Positions 7,041 through 13,417 of a stretch of DNA of 13,417 nucleotides are shown one piece after another. How positions within the stretch are numbered: position 1 is the first letter of the stretch; each line of letters begins with the position of its first letter. The position numbers and the translations under genes are program-made. This DNA is from DAMCZI01 sp032095175 (GTDB lineage: Bacteria > Bacillota > Clostridia > Clostridiales > Caloramatoraceae), in the NCBI GenBank assembly GCA_032095175.1, contig DAMCZI010000073.1, forward strand, positions 1-13,417, read 5' to 3'. The notes beneath the pieces were generated by a model. The model saw nothing but the letters and a program-made list of their open reading frames with translations. It was not told the origin of the DNA and searched no databases.

Positions 7041-7736
7041 TCACTTATCTCCAGAAAAATACCTCTGCATTCCACTATATATTGCCCAGCTTATTTTATT
7101 TTGGTATTCCACATCCTGCAGAAGCCCCTCCTCCTCTGGATTTGAAAGAAAACCGCATTCCACAAGTATCGAAGGTATGTTGTTATCCCTTAGTATATAA
7201 TACATATCTGAGGATTTCTCAACTCTTTTATTTCCTCTATCAAGTGTCTTTAGAAGTTCTTCTTGTACAAGCTTTGCAAGCTTTCCTCCCTCTTCATCCC
7301 CTCTATCATAAAAAACCTGTGCACCATAATATTGGGATTGTGGAAAGCTATTTAGATGTATACTTATTAAAATATCAGCACCATTTTCCTTTATTATCTG
7401 TTTTCTATTTTTTAAATCCTCATATTTCTTGCTTCTTATTGTACCCTGCTGGCTATATAAGCCTTCATCAACCTCCCTAATCATTATGCATGTATCCCCA
7501 CCTGTTTCTATATATCCCTTCAGCATGTTAGCTATTGAAAGATTTATATTTTTCTCAACAACTCCGCTCTTACCAACCGCTCCTCCATCAATCCCTCCAT
7601 GTCCCGCATCGATTATAATCACCTTGCCCGAAGCTAATGTTTCCCTGTTTAAAAAGGTAAAATAGGTTACATCAAGTATGACAATAAGTGAAGCAATTAA
7701 AAGCACTATAACACTGTTATAAATTTTTTTCTGCAC
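7041..7736 (-). CDS. cwlD: N-acetylmuramoyl-L-alanine amidase CwlD
   Basis: A 231-residue zinc amidase of the Amidase_3 family. With the deacetylase PdaA, CwlD makes muramic-delta-lactam in spore cortex peptidoglycan, the mark recognised by germination lytic enzymes. The N-terminus is a membrane anchor or uncleaved signal (about residues 7-28). The catalytic domain spans about 37-227. Zinc ligands are visible as H46 (DAGHGG), E61 (VEKNINL) and H127 (SIHLNS), and the catalytic glutamate as E193 (VECGFLSN). Length fits the family (about 230-240). GTG at 7736 is chosen because AGGGGTGA (7741-7748) precedes it; the upstream ATG at 7766 has no binding site and falls in the promoter. The gene is divergent from the NUDIX operon. 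Its presence argues for an endospore former. I am confident of the subfamily from length, anchor and motifs. Confidence 0.9.
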   Translation of the reverse strand: MQKKIYNSVIVLLIASLIVILDVTYFTFLNRETLASGKVIIIDAGHGGIDGGAVGKSGVVEKNINLSIANMLKGYIETGGDTCIMIREVDEGLYSQQGTIRSKKYEDLKNRKQIIKENGADILISIHLNSFPQSQYYGAQVFYDRGDEEGGKLAKLVQEELLKTLDRGNKRVEKSSDMYYILRDNNIPSILVECGFLSNPEEEGLLQDVEYQNKISWAIYSGMQRYFSGDK

Positions 7737-7764
7737 AAAATCACCCCTAAAAAGTATCATTACC

Positions 7765-7794
7765 ATTATATTAAAAATTTATTTTTAATATGAA
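7765..7794 (-). promoter_or_regulatory. promoter of cwlD, sigma-A-like and possibly sigma-E-like
   Basis: On the minus strand, TTCATA (7788-7793) and TATAAT (7765-7770) are 17 bases apart, a fair sigma-A promoter. The same DNA also reads TTCATATT, 14 bases, AATATAAT, which resembles the mother-cell sigma-E pattern (ATATT and CATACAAT) with mismatches. Sigma-E control of cwlD is known in Bacillus subtilis; which sigma factor acts here cannot be decided by eye. Confidence 0.5.
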
Positions 7795-7890
7795 TGTACC
7801 TATTTTTATAATATTTTAGTTATAAAACTCTTCATATCAAAGTAAATAAGTTTTTTACTGCATACAATTCCATAAACCACCACAAAGGGT

Positions 7891-7896
7891 TATAAT
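7891..7896 (+). promoter_or_regulatory. -10 element of the NUDIX/two-component operon
   Basis: A perfect TATAAT sits 64 bases before the NUDIX start. The matching -35 region (TTCCAT at 7868-7873, 17-base spacing) is weak, so activation by a regulator is possible. Confidence 0.55.
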
Positions 7897-7912
7897 CGAA
7901 ATAAGGTAATTA

Positions 7913-7931
7913 TTACATAGTTATTATGTAA
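7913..7931. promoter_or_regulatory. candidate operator, perfect inverted repeat
   Basis: TTACATA (7913-7919) and TATGTAA (7925-7931) are perfect inverted arms around a 5-base spacer. The site begins about 17 bases downstream of the TATAAT, so a bound protein would sit over the transcript start region. It could be an operator, or a small hairpin in the leader RNA. Confidence 0.4.
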
Positions 7932-7960
7932 CCAAGAATATATTTGGAGGTGAATGTAAA

Positions 7961-8392
7961 ATGAAAAGGGCACAAGCCTTAATTATTCAAGGAAACAAAG
8001 CACTCTTCGGGTCTGGAATAGTTAAAGGGGAAATGCAACACTTCTTTATAGGTGGAGGAATAGAAGAGGGCGAAACCTCAGAGGAAGCTGTACTAAGAGA
8101 ATTAATGGAGGAAGCTAACGTCTCCGGGAAAATCATATTTGAAGTAGTTCCAGATACATTTTTAGTTGATATTGGTGGACAAACTCCTGTTGTTGGATTT
8201 GATCCTGAGGAAGAAGAACGAAATCTTCCAGAGAATTTAAGAACTCTTCAAAAGCTTATCTTTGTTCCACTTGATAACAAGGATTACTTTACTCCAATAG
8301 ATATTAAATACCTTAGGTTTTTAAAGGATGAATGCATTAAAAGAGAGTATTTTCCAAAATGGTATAATAAACTCATAGAACTTGTGGGGTGA
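7961..8392 (+). CDS. NUDIX hydrolase domain protein
   Basis: A 143-residue single-domain NUDIX protein, expected to hydrolyse a nucleoside diphosphate linked to some other group. The NUDIX box lies near residues 32-54: GGIEEGE, then TSEEAVL, then RELMEEANV. This matches GX5EX7REUXEEXGU except that Asn replaces the usual Gly near the end. The catalytic glutamates of REXXEE are present. The start is ATG with GGAGGTGA (7946-7953) seven bases upstream. It is the first gene of an operon: its stop is four bases before the response-regulator start, and its last codons carry that gene's ribosome binding site. The substrate cannot be predicted. Placement before a two-component system is unusual enough to note, but may be incidental. 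Confidence 0.88.
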   Translation: MKRAQALIIQGNKALFGSGIVKGEMQHFFIGGGIEEGETSEEAVLRELMEEANVSGKIIFEVVPDTFLVDIGGQTPVVGFDPEEEERNLPENLRTLQKLIFVPLDNKDYFTPIDIKYLRFLKDECIKREYFPKWYNKLIELVG

Positions 8393-8396
8393 CAAA

Positions 8397-9101
8397 ATGA
8401 ATAACACTAATCCAAAGATACTTGTAGTTGAAGATGAGACCTCTATTAGAAAATTTATATGTCTTAACCTTAAAAGGAACAATTGGGATACCTTTGAAGC
8501 AGAATCCGGGGAAAAGGCATTAAATATTATAGATGATATTAATCCTGATTTAGTGATGCTGGATGTTATGCTTCCTGGAATTGATGGTTTTGAGACATGC
8601 TTAAGGATTAGAGAGTCCCATCCTGATATTTTAATATTCATGCTTACAGTTAAAAATACAGACATGGATAAGATTATGGGACTTGAGCTTGGGGCTGATG
8701 ATTATATGGTAAAGCCCTTCAACCCATTAGAGCTTATAGCAAGAGTAAAGGCAATGCTGAGGCGCTCCCGTGCCTTAAACACTAATATTGCGCATAATAT
8801 AACCACATCTGGAAGGTTTAAGCTTGATAAGGACAGCAGACAGCTTTATAAGGATGACTTAAGCATTATACTTACACCTAGAGAATTCGCTATTATGGAA
8901 GTGTTTTTTAATAATCCAAATAAGGCTCTAACCAGAGATGAGCTTTTAAATGCTGCCTGGGGTCAGGATTTTATTGGAGATTACAAAACAGTTGATGTTC
9001 ATATAAGCCGATTGAGAGAGAAAATAGAGGATGACCCAGCTGATCCACAGTTTATTCAAACAGTTTGGGGATGCGGTTATAGATATAGCGAGGTGAAATA
9101 A
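8397..9101 (+). CDS. OmpR/PhoB-family response regulator
   Basis: A 234-residue cytoplasmic DNA-binding regulator activated by phosphorylation. The receiver domain (about 6-122) shows the acidic pair E12 and D13, the phosphoacceptor D56 (LVMLDVMLP), the switch threonine T84 and the conserved K106 (VKPF). The C-terminal winged-helix domain (about 135-232) has the family's typical pattern LTPREFAIM ... VDVHISRLREKIE ... GCGYRY. ATG at 8397 is chosen because GGGG (8386-8389) is seven bases upstream; a TTG at 8382 is in frame but lacks a site. It is coupled to the NUDIX gene upstream and the kinase downstream. Its regulon is unknown; the lipoprotein operon next door is a candidate. Confidence 0.95.
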   Translation: MNNTNPKILVVEDETSIRKFICLNLKRNNWDTFEAESGEKALNIIDDINPDLVMLDVMLPGIDGFETCLRIRESHPDILIFMLTVKNTDMDKIMGLELGADDYMVKPFNPLELIARVKAMLRRSRALNTNIAHNITTSGRFKLDKDSRQLYKDDLSIILTPREFAIMEVFFNNPNKALTRDELLNAAWGQDFIGDYKTVDVHISRLREKIEDDPADPQFIQTVWGCGYRYSEVK

Positions 9102-9103
9102 GC

Positions 9104-10492
9104 TTGGTATATTTCAAAAAAATCAGTTCAAAATTAATGCTTACCTATATTTCTATAGCTCTAATAACCGTATCTATATTTGAAGCTTTTTTAATTATTG
9201 ATGTGAAAAGCTATTATTATAATAACATTAAAGAGGTTTTAAAAAAACAGTCTGAGCAAAGTGTAAGCTATTATCAAAATTTATCAGGAAAAAATCTCTC
9301 TTCTTTCTCATCAAAACTTATTGAGAATCATATAAGTAAAAACTCTTCTCAAATACAAATAATAGATATTTCCGGCAGAGTTATAGGTGATTCCGCTGTA
9401 TATTCTCTATATAAAATTCAGGATTATCCGGATATAAAAAAGGCATTATCAGGCTATCCTTCAACCTGGACAGGTTTAAATAAAGAAACAAATGAAAATG
9501 TTATGTCAGCATCATACCCTATTTTACGTATGGGAAATGTAATAGGTATAGCCAGAGTTTCAACTTCATTAAAGGCTGCAAATGCTGTAATTAAAAGAAT
9601 AATTATTCTCTTTCTTCTTATAGGATTTTTAATACTTATAATAACTATAATAATATCTTATAGACTTTCAAAAACTCTAACCAAACCTATAAACACCCTT
9701 ACATCGTCAGCAATGAAAATGGCATCTGGAAATTATAGCATAAGAACTACTATTAAAAATAAAGATGAAATAGGACAGCTTGGCTCTGCCTTTAATCATC
9801 TTGCTGATGAACTAAATAGACATGAAAATTTAAAAAACGAATTCCTTTCCTCTATTTCTCATGAGTTAAAAACTCCTCTAACATCCATAATTGGATGGAC
9901 TGCTACCCTTAAATCATCACCTCTTGATAACACTGAAGAGATACAAAATGGTCTTTATTATATTGAGGAAGAATGTATAAGGCTAACTGAAATGGTGGAA
10001 GAGCTGTTGGATTTTTCAAGATTGCAATCAGGTAATCAGAAACTCAATATAGATAACAATAATCTAGTAGAAATAATAAATTATATTCACCATTATATGG
10101 CACCAAGGGCATATAGACAAAATATAGAGCTTACCTGTGAATATGATAAACCAATTATCAACATCCAATGTGATCCTGATAGAATAAAACAAGTCTTTAT
10201 AAATTTAATTGATAATTCTATTAAGTTTACCCCTGCTGGAGGGAGTATAAAGCTCTTTGCACAATGTTTTGATAAATATGTACTTATATCTGTTAAGGAT
10301 ACAGGATGTGGTATATCACCTGAGGATTTGCCAAAGATAACCGAAAAATTCTATAAAGGCAAAAACAGTCGCAAAGGCACAGGAATTGGCCTATCTATAT
10401 GTCAGGATATAATAAGTCTCCATGGAGGAACCATGGAAATAGAAAGCACTCCAGAGGTTGGTACTAGTATTTATATGAAATTTCCACTTTAA
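9104..10492 (+). CDS. membrane sensor histidine kinase (HAMP-HisKA-HATPase)
   Basis: A 462-residue sensor kinase, partner of the preceding regulator. Order of parts: first membrane helix (about 12-33), an extracytoplasmic sensing region of about 130 residues (34-163), second helix (164-187), HAMP linker (about 188-240), HisKA with phospho-accepting H253 (SISHELKTPLT), and a HATPase_c domain with N-box N367 and N371, G1 box DTGCGI (399-404) and G2 box GTGIGLSI (425-432). This is the PhoR/ResE/WalK-like type. The start codon is TTG at 9104. AGGTGA (9091-9096) is seven bases upstream, inside the last codons of the regulator gene, and only two bases separate the genes. The extracellular part is not recognisable to a ligand class. 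A strong hairpin follows the gene. Confidence 0.94.
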   Translation: MVYFKKISSKLMLTYISIALITVSIFEAFLIIDVKSYYYNNIKEVLKKQSEQSVSYYQNLSGKNLSSFSSKLIENHISKNSSQIQIIDISGRVIGDSAVYSLYKIQDYPDIKKALSGYPSTWTGLNKETNENVMSASYPILRMGNVIGIARVSTSLKAANAVIKRIIILFLLIGFLILIITIIISYRLSKTLTKPINTLTSSAMKMASGNYSIRTTIKNKDEIGQLGSAFNHLADELNRHENLKNEFLSSISHELKTPLTSIIGWTATLKSSPLDNTEEIQNGLYYIEEECIRLTEMVEELLDFSRLQSGNQKLNIDNNNLVEIINYIHHYMAPRAYRQNIELTCEYDKPIINIQCDPDRIKQVFINLIDNSIKFTPAGGSIKLFAQCFDKYVLISVKDTGCGISPEDLPKITEKFYKGKNSRKGTGIGLSICQDIISLHGGTMEIESTPEVGTSIYMKFPL

Positions 10493-10527
10493 AGGCTTCT
10501 ATACTTAGGCTTATTAAAGAAAACTTA

Positions 10528-10568
10528 TTATAAAGGGCAGCATATTCATCTAATGCTGCTCTTTATAA
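10528..10568 (+). terminator. 16-bp hairpin after the two-component operon
   Basis: TTATAAAGGGCAGCAT (10528-10543) pairs with ATGCTGCTCTTTATAA (10553-10568), with one G-T wobble, around a 9-nt loop. It lies 36 bases after the kinase stop. There is no T-run afterwards, so it may terminate inefficiently or protect the 3' end of the mRNA, leaving read-through into the lipoprotein genes possible. Confidence 0.65.
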
Positions 10569-10687
10569 TTCACATCGATTATATATTCTTAAATAATTCC
10601 TGTAACAATTTGTTTACCATTATTAACATCTCAATTACCACTCTTTATTCCTGACGTACTACAATAAGATTACAAGGAGGGGTTTAT

Positions 10688-12169
10688 ATGAAAAAACACT
10701 TAATAGCTATTCTAATAATATTTATTGTAACTTTAACAAGCTGCCAATTGTACCCTCAGCCTGAGGATACAATTTCAAAACCAAAACCTTCTGATGGGAA
10801 ATCTGTTTCAAGCAAAGATATAAGCAGCATTGTAGCTAATTTTTTACCTGAGGGTGCAACATTAGATGACTTGAAAGGCAGCATTAAACCAATTCAAACT
10901 GCGGATATGGATGGAGATGGGTCTGAGGAAATAATCGCCCTATATAAAATTCCTGGAGGTTTACCAAAGATGGGAGTTTTAGTACTCAAAAAGGATACTA
11001 ATGAATGGAAAAACATATTTGTAGAAGATGATCTAATAAATAATATTGGTATTGTCACCAAAATCTCTTTATCCGATGTCACAGGAGACAATAATCCTGA
11101 ATTATTTATAGAATACGATAATCGCATTTCCATATGTACCTATATTAATGAGAAGATATATTCCACGTACAATTCAATGTTTACTGATTATCGTATTGAA
11201 GACTTACCTGGAATGTATGGTAAAGACAATATGAAAGAAGTTATTGTGCGAAACAGTAATTCTACTGATCTTGATATCAAAGTTTTAAGGTGGTCAGGCA
11301 TAAGCTTTGATTATGTAATATATGAATATCCTGCTTTAAGAAAGGAAATGAAGGATTTTTATAGTCAATTATTTAAGTCCAATCCTAAAAACGCCCGTGC
11401 TCTTATATCTATTGCAGATTTAGAAATTAAAGAAAACAATTATTCTAAAGCTCTTGAATTAATAAAAAAGGCAACAGTATTAAATACAGATAAAAGTATT
11501 GCTCATATCTTTCCTGATAAAGAAGCTTCCTGTTTAATGGGATTAGGTAAATATGATGAAGCAATGAAAATATATAAATCAACGCCAAATGGCTATTCCA
11601 TTGCTGATTGCTATATAGCTCAAAAGAAATATGATAAGGCAAGGGAAGTAGTTAAATCAATATCCATCTATCCATACGATGAAAAATTACAGGATATAGA
11701 TATAGCTGAAGCTAAGGATAAAATATTTAATTTTATAAATACTTCAAAGGAAAACAATACTGATGCTATGCTTAGCGCACTTGTAGAATGGGGCAAAAAA
11801 GAAAATATAGTTATTACCTATTCCAATCCAACAGAACCTAATGAATCCAAATTCGATGTCTTTTTAATTGATTATTCAATTCATCCCTCAAAGTCCTTTG
11901 GAAAGGAAGGGGTCGGAGATCATTTTATATGTTGGCTGGATAATAGCAAGCCCTTGAATACATCCATACATCAAATGCAAAATATGTCGGTTAGAATGTA
12001 TGGACTATACAAAGCTGCTGCCTCAAATGTTACAGTTGAGGATGGAGGAAGATTAAAGCTCAAAGTAACCTATGAATTTTATGGAAGTAGTAATCAATAT
12101 AAGTTACCTGCAGAAATGAAGAAGACCTTTAAACTTCATGATAACTTCTGGAAGAAGTATTGGAATTAA
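10688..12169 (+). CDS. large lipoprotein with FG-GAP-like repeats and TPR-like region
   Basis: A 493-residue protein not recognised as a named family. A type II signal peptide (residues 1-18) ends in the lipobox LTSC, giving lipidated Cys19 on the outer face of the membrane. Two acidic loops, DMDGDGSEE (73-81) and DVTGDNNPE (130-138), look like calcium-binding FG-GAP/VCBS-type repeats, the pattern of partial beta-propellers. Residues about 233-330 hold helical TPR-like units (KNARALISIADLEIKEN and KYDEAMKIYKS style). The last about 130 residues form an unassigned domain rich in beta strands. AAGGAGGGG (10674-10682) is five bases from the ATG. It is first in a three-lipoprotein operon, with 22 bases to the next gene. 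A role as an envelope scaffold or sensor is inference. Confidence 0.8.
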   Translation: MKKHLIAILIIFIVTLTSCQLYPQPEDTISKPKPSDGKSVSSKDISSIVANFLPEGATLDDLKGSIKPIQTADMDGDGSEEIIALYKIPGGLPKMGVLVLKKDTNEWKNIFVEDDLINNIGIVTKISLSDVTGDNNPELFIEYDNRISICTYINEKIYSTYNSMFTDYRIEDLPGMYGKDNMKEVIVRNSNSTDLDIKVLRWSGISFDYVIYEYPALRKEMKDFYSQLFKSNPKNARALISIADLEIKENNYSKALELIKKATVLNTDKSIAHIFPDKEASCLMGLGKYDEAMKIYKSTPNGYSIADCYIAQKKYDKAREVVKSISIYPYDEKLQDIDIAEAKDKIFNFINTSKENNTDAMLSALVEWGKKENIVITYSNPTEPNESKFDVFLIDYSIHPSKSFGKEGVGDHFICWLDNSKPLNTSIHQMQNMSVRMYGLYKAAASNVTVEDGGRLKLKVTYEFYGSSNQYKLPAEMKKTFKLHDNFWKKYWN

Positions 12170-12191
12170 AACACGCAAGGGGGTGTTATTG

Positions 12192-12737
12192 ATGAAAAAA
12201 TTATATATCTATCTTTCAGCCCTGCTTCTTGTTGTCACAATGTTTTCAGGTTGTAAAAAGGACTACTCCAGGGAAGCTCAAAAATTTGGAGGAGAGTTTC
12301 TTAAAAATGTCTATACATTTCAAGATGCAGATAAAATAATTGATCATATGTCACTAACCACTGCTACAAAAGATAGACTAGATAATATCAATCTTCTAAT
12401 GACAGAAGAGGCAATCAAAAATAGGAATAATTCTATAGCCCAAATGCCCATTATAGTTGCTTTAGTTAATAGAAGTAATCTATCGGTTGAAAAAATAGAA
12501 CTGAAACAAATTAAAACCGAAAAGAATAATAATATATACTTCTTTGACTACAGCATAACAGTTAAATTAACTCCATTAGAGGATGGTAAAAAAACTCAAA
12601 CCGCTGATTTAACAGGCAAAATCTTCATATTACATGATGATAAGGATTACAAAGTGGACAGCATTTCACCTGCATATTCCAATGATTGGGAGGCTCTTAG
12701 ATATCCTGAGAATGTCAGGGAAAAGTATAGGCAATAG
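12192..12737 (+). CDS. small lipoprotein of unknown function, paralogue 1
   Basis: A 181-residue predicted lipoprotein: a short basic start, a hydrophobic segment, and the lipobox FSGC with Cys21 followed by KKDY. The mature part is hydrophilic and begins with a helical stretch (EAQKFGGEFLKNVYTF). It contains IELKQ ... IYFFDYSITVKLTPL, alternating strands that suggest a small alpha+beta fold of the NTF2-like kind, which is only a guess. ATG at 12192 is chosen: AAGGGGG (12177-12183) is eight bases upstream and the signal peptide begins there. The longer frame from 12138 would put 18 residues before the signal and overlap the previous gene. The next gene is a clear paralogue. Confidence 0.85.
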   Translation: MKKLYIYLSALLLVVTMFSGCKKDYSREAQKFGGEFLKNVYTFQDADKIIDHMSLTTATKDRLDNINLLMTEEAIKNRNNSIAQMPIIVALVNRSNLSVEKIELKQIKTEKNNNIYFFDYSITVKLTPLEDGKKTQTADLTGKIFILHDDKDYKVDSISPAYSNDWEALRYPENVREKYRQ

Positions 12738-12779
12738 CAGCTTAGATATTCTGAAAGTATTATAATTAGGAGGTTTAAA

Positions 12780-13310
12780 ATGAAAAGGTCACTTACTCTT
12801 CTATTTATCTTACTATTTTCTTTTACAATGCTTTCAGGATGTAAGAAGGATTACAATAAAGAAGCACAAAGGTTTGGCAAAGAATTTATAAAAAAAATAT
12901 ACAACTTTAAAGACACAGATAAAATAATAGATCATGAGTCTGAGATGAATATGGCAATGTCTATTATGGAATCTTTAAAACCATTAATGACAGAAAAAGC
13001 CTATAAAAACTATATAGCATCCAGAGAAGTATTAATACCTATGACTATTGCATTTAAAAATAAATGTACAATTGAAGTAGATAACATTGAGCTTAAGGAA
13101 ACTATAAAGGAAAAGGATAAAAACATTTATTATTATGACTACAATCTGTCACTGAAGTTGATACCATTAAAAGAAAATGAAGAATCAAAGAGCTTTAAGC
13201 AAAGTGGTTCCATTTATATTTATCGTGATGAGAAGGGATATAAAATAGATACACTGCTTATTAATTATAATGACAAGGAGTGGCTTAAGCTTCTTTATGA
13301 TGAAAAATAG
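12780..13310 (+). CDS. small lipoprotein of unknown function, paralogue 2
   Basis: A 176-residue predicted lipoprotein with lipobox LSGC at Cys21. It aligns along its whole length with the preceding gene: SGCKKDY, EAQ+FG EF, DKIIDH, LMTE, IELK, NIY+YDY and GxIxIxxDxxxYKID are shared. It arose by tandem duplication. AGGAGG (12768-12773) is six bases before ATG, and 42 bases separate it from the previous stop, consistent with one operon. The function is not recognised. Its cognate could be a peptidoglycan or envelope partner; there is no enzymatic motif visible. No terminator is seen before the repeat at 13363, unless that hairpin serves as one. Confidence 0.85.
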   Translation: MKRSLTLLFILLFSFTMLSGCKKDYNKEAQRFGKEFIKKIYNFKDTDKIIDHESEMNMAMSIMESLKPLMTEKAYKNYIASREVLIPMTIAFKNKCTIEVDNIELKETIKEKDKNIYYYDYNLSLKLIPLKENEESKSFKQSGSIYIYRDEKGYKIDTLLINYNDKEWLKLLYDEK

Positions 13311-13362
13311 GATTAATGCTGATATCCAATAATTATTTTTAAAAGCAAATATTATCTAATAC

Positions 13363-13417
13363 TAAATATAAATCAAAAATTCTATTACATTTTGCCTTTT
13401 TAAATATCCTAAGGTCG
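13363..13417. repeat. partial inverted copy of the palindromic repeat, cut by the window end
   Basis: These 55 bases are the reverse complement of 6754-6808 with two substitutions. They cover one arm and part of the centre of the element, and the rest presumably lies beyond the window. In both copies the same element strand lies just downstream of a gene read in that direction (the 42-aa gene and the second small lipoprotein). Confidence 0.85.

Noticed and set aside
7082..7480. 132-codon plus-strand frame
   Set aside because: It lies entirely antisense to cwlD, is rich in Pro/Ser/Leu as expected for a shadow frame, and has no start signal.
1..13417. CRISPR arrays, tRNA or rRNA genes, insertion sequences with transposase
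   Set aside because: No regularly spaced repeats, no tRNA-like T-arm or rRNA signatures and no transposase-like frame were seen.

Overview
The window looks like a piece of a low-G+C, endospore-forming Firmicute, probably a Clostridium or close relative. It is AT-rich, uses strong GGGGG or AGGAGG ribosome binding sites with several TTG and GTG starts, and carries a cwlD-type spore-cortex amidase and lipoproteins with classical lipoboxes. I did no database search, so the taxonomic statement is an inference.

Layout, left to right. Positions 1-226 hold a GC-richer stretch that looks like a structured non-coding RNA, ending in a perfect 12-bp hairpin. Next come two tandem paralogous Na+/phosphate cotransporter genes with PhoU-like tails (299-1906 and 2099-3712, + strand), each with its own terminator. 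Converging on them is a two-gene minus-strand operon of the AmmeMemoRadiSam set: a LigB/Memo-like plus AMMECR1 fusion (start 6348) translationally coupled to a radical SAM enzyme. Positions 6428-6934 hold two tiny homologous membrane proteins (38 and 42 aa, TTG starts, minus strand), separated by a 110-bp nearly palindromic repeat. A second, partial and inverted copy of that repeat closes the window at 13363-13417. cwlD (minus strand, GTG start at 7736) lies upstream of the small genes.

Divergent from cwlD is a tightly packed plus-strand operon: a NUDIX hydrolase, an OmpR-type response regulator and a membrane histidine kinase (7961-10492). After a strong hairpin comes a three-gene lipoprotein operon (10688-13310). 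It consists of one large lipoprotein with FG-GAP-like and TPR-like parts and two short paralogous lipoproteins of unknown function.

Working together: the two-component system probably senses an envelope signal, and the adjacent lipoproteins are plausible targets, though nothing in the sequence proves it. cwlD acts in spore cortex maturation, and the microproteins behind it may share its transcript. Three separate tandem duplications (transporters, microproteins, small lipoproteins) occur within 13 kb. The least explained items are the 5' structured RNA, the palindromic repeat and the microprotein pair.
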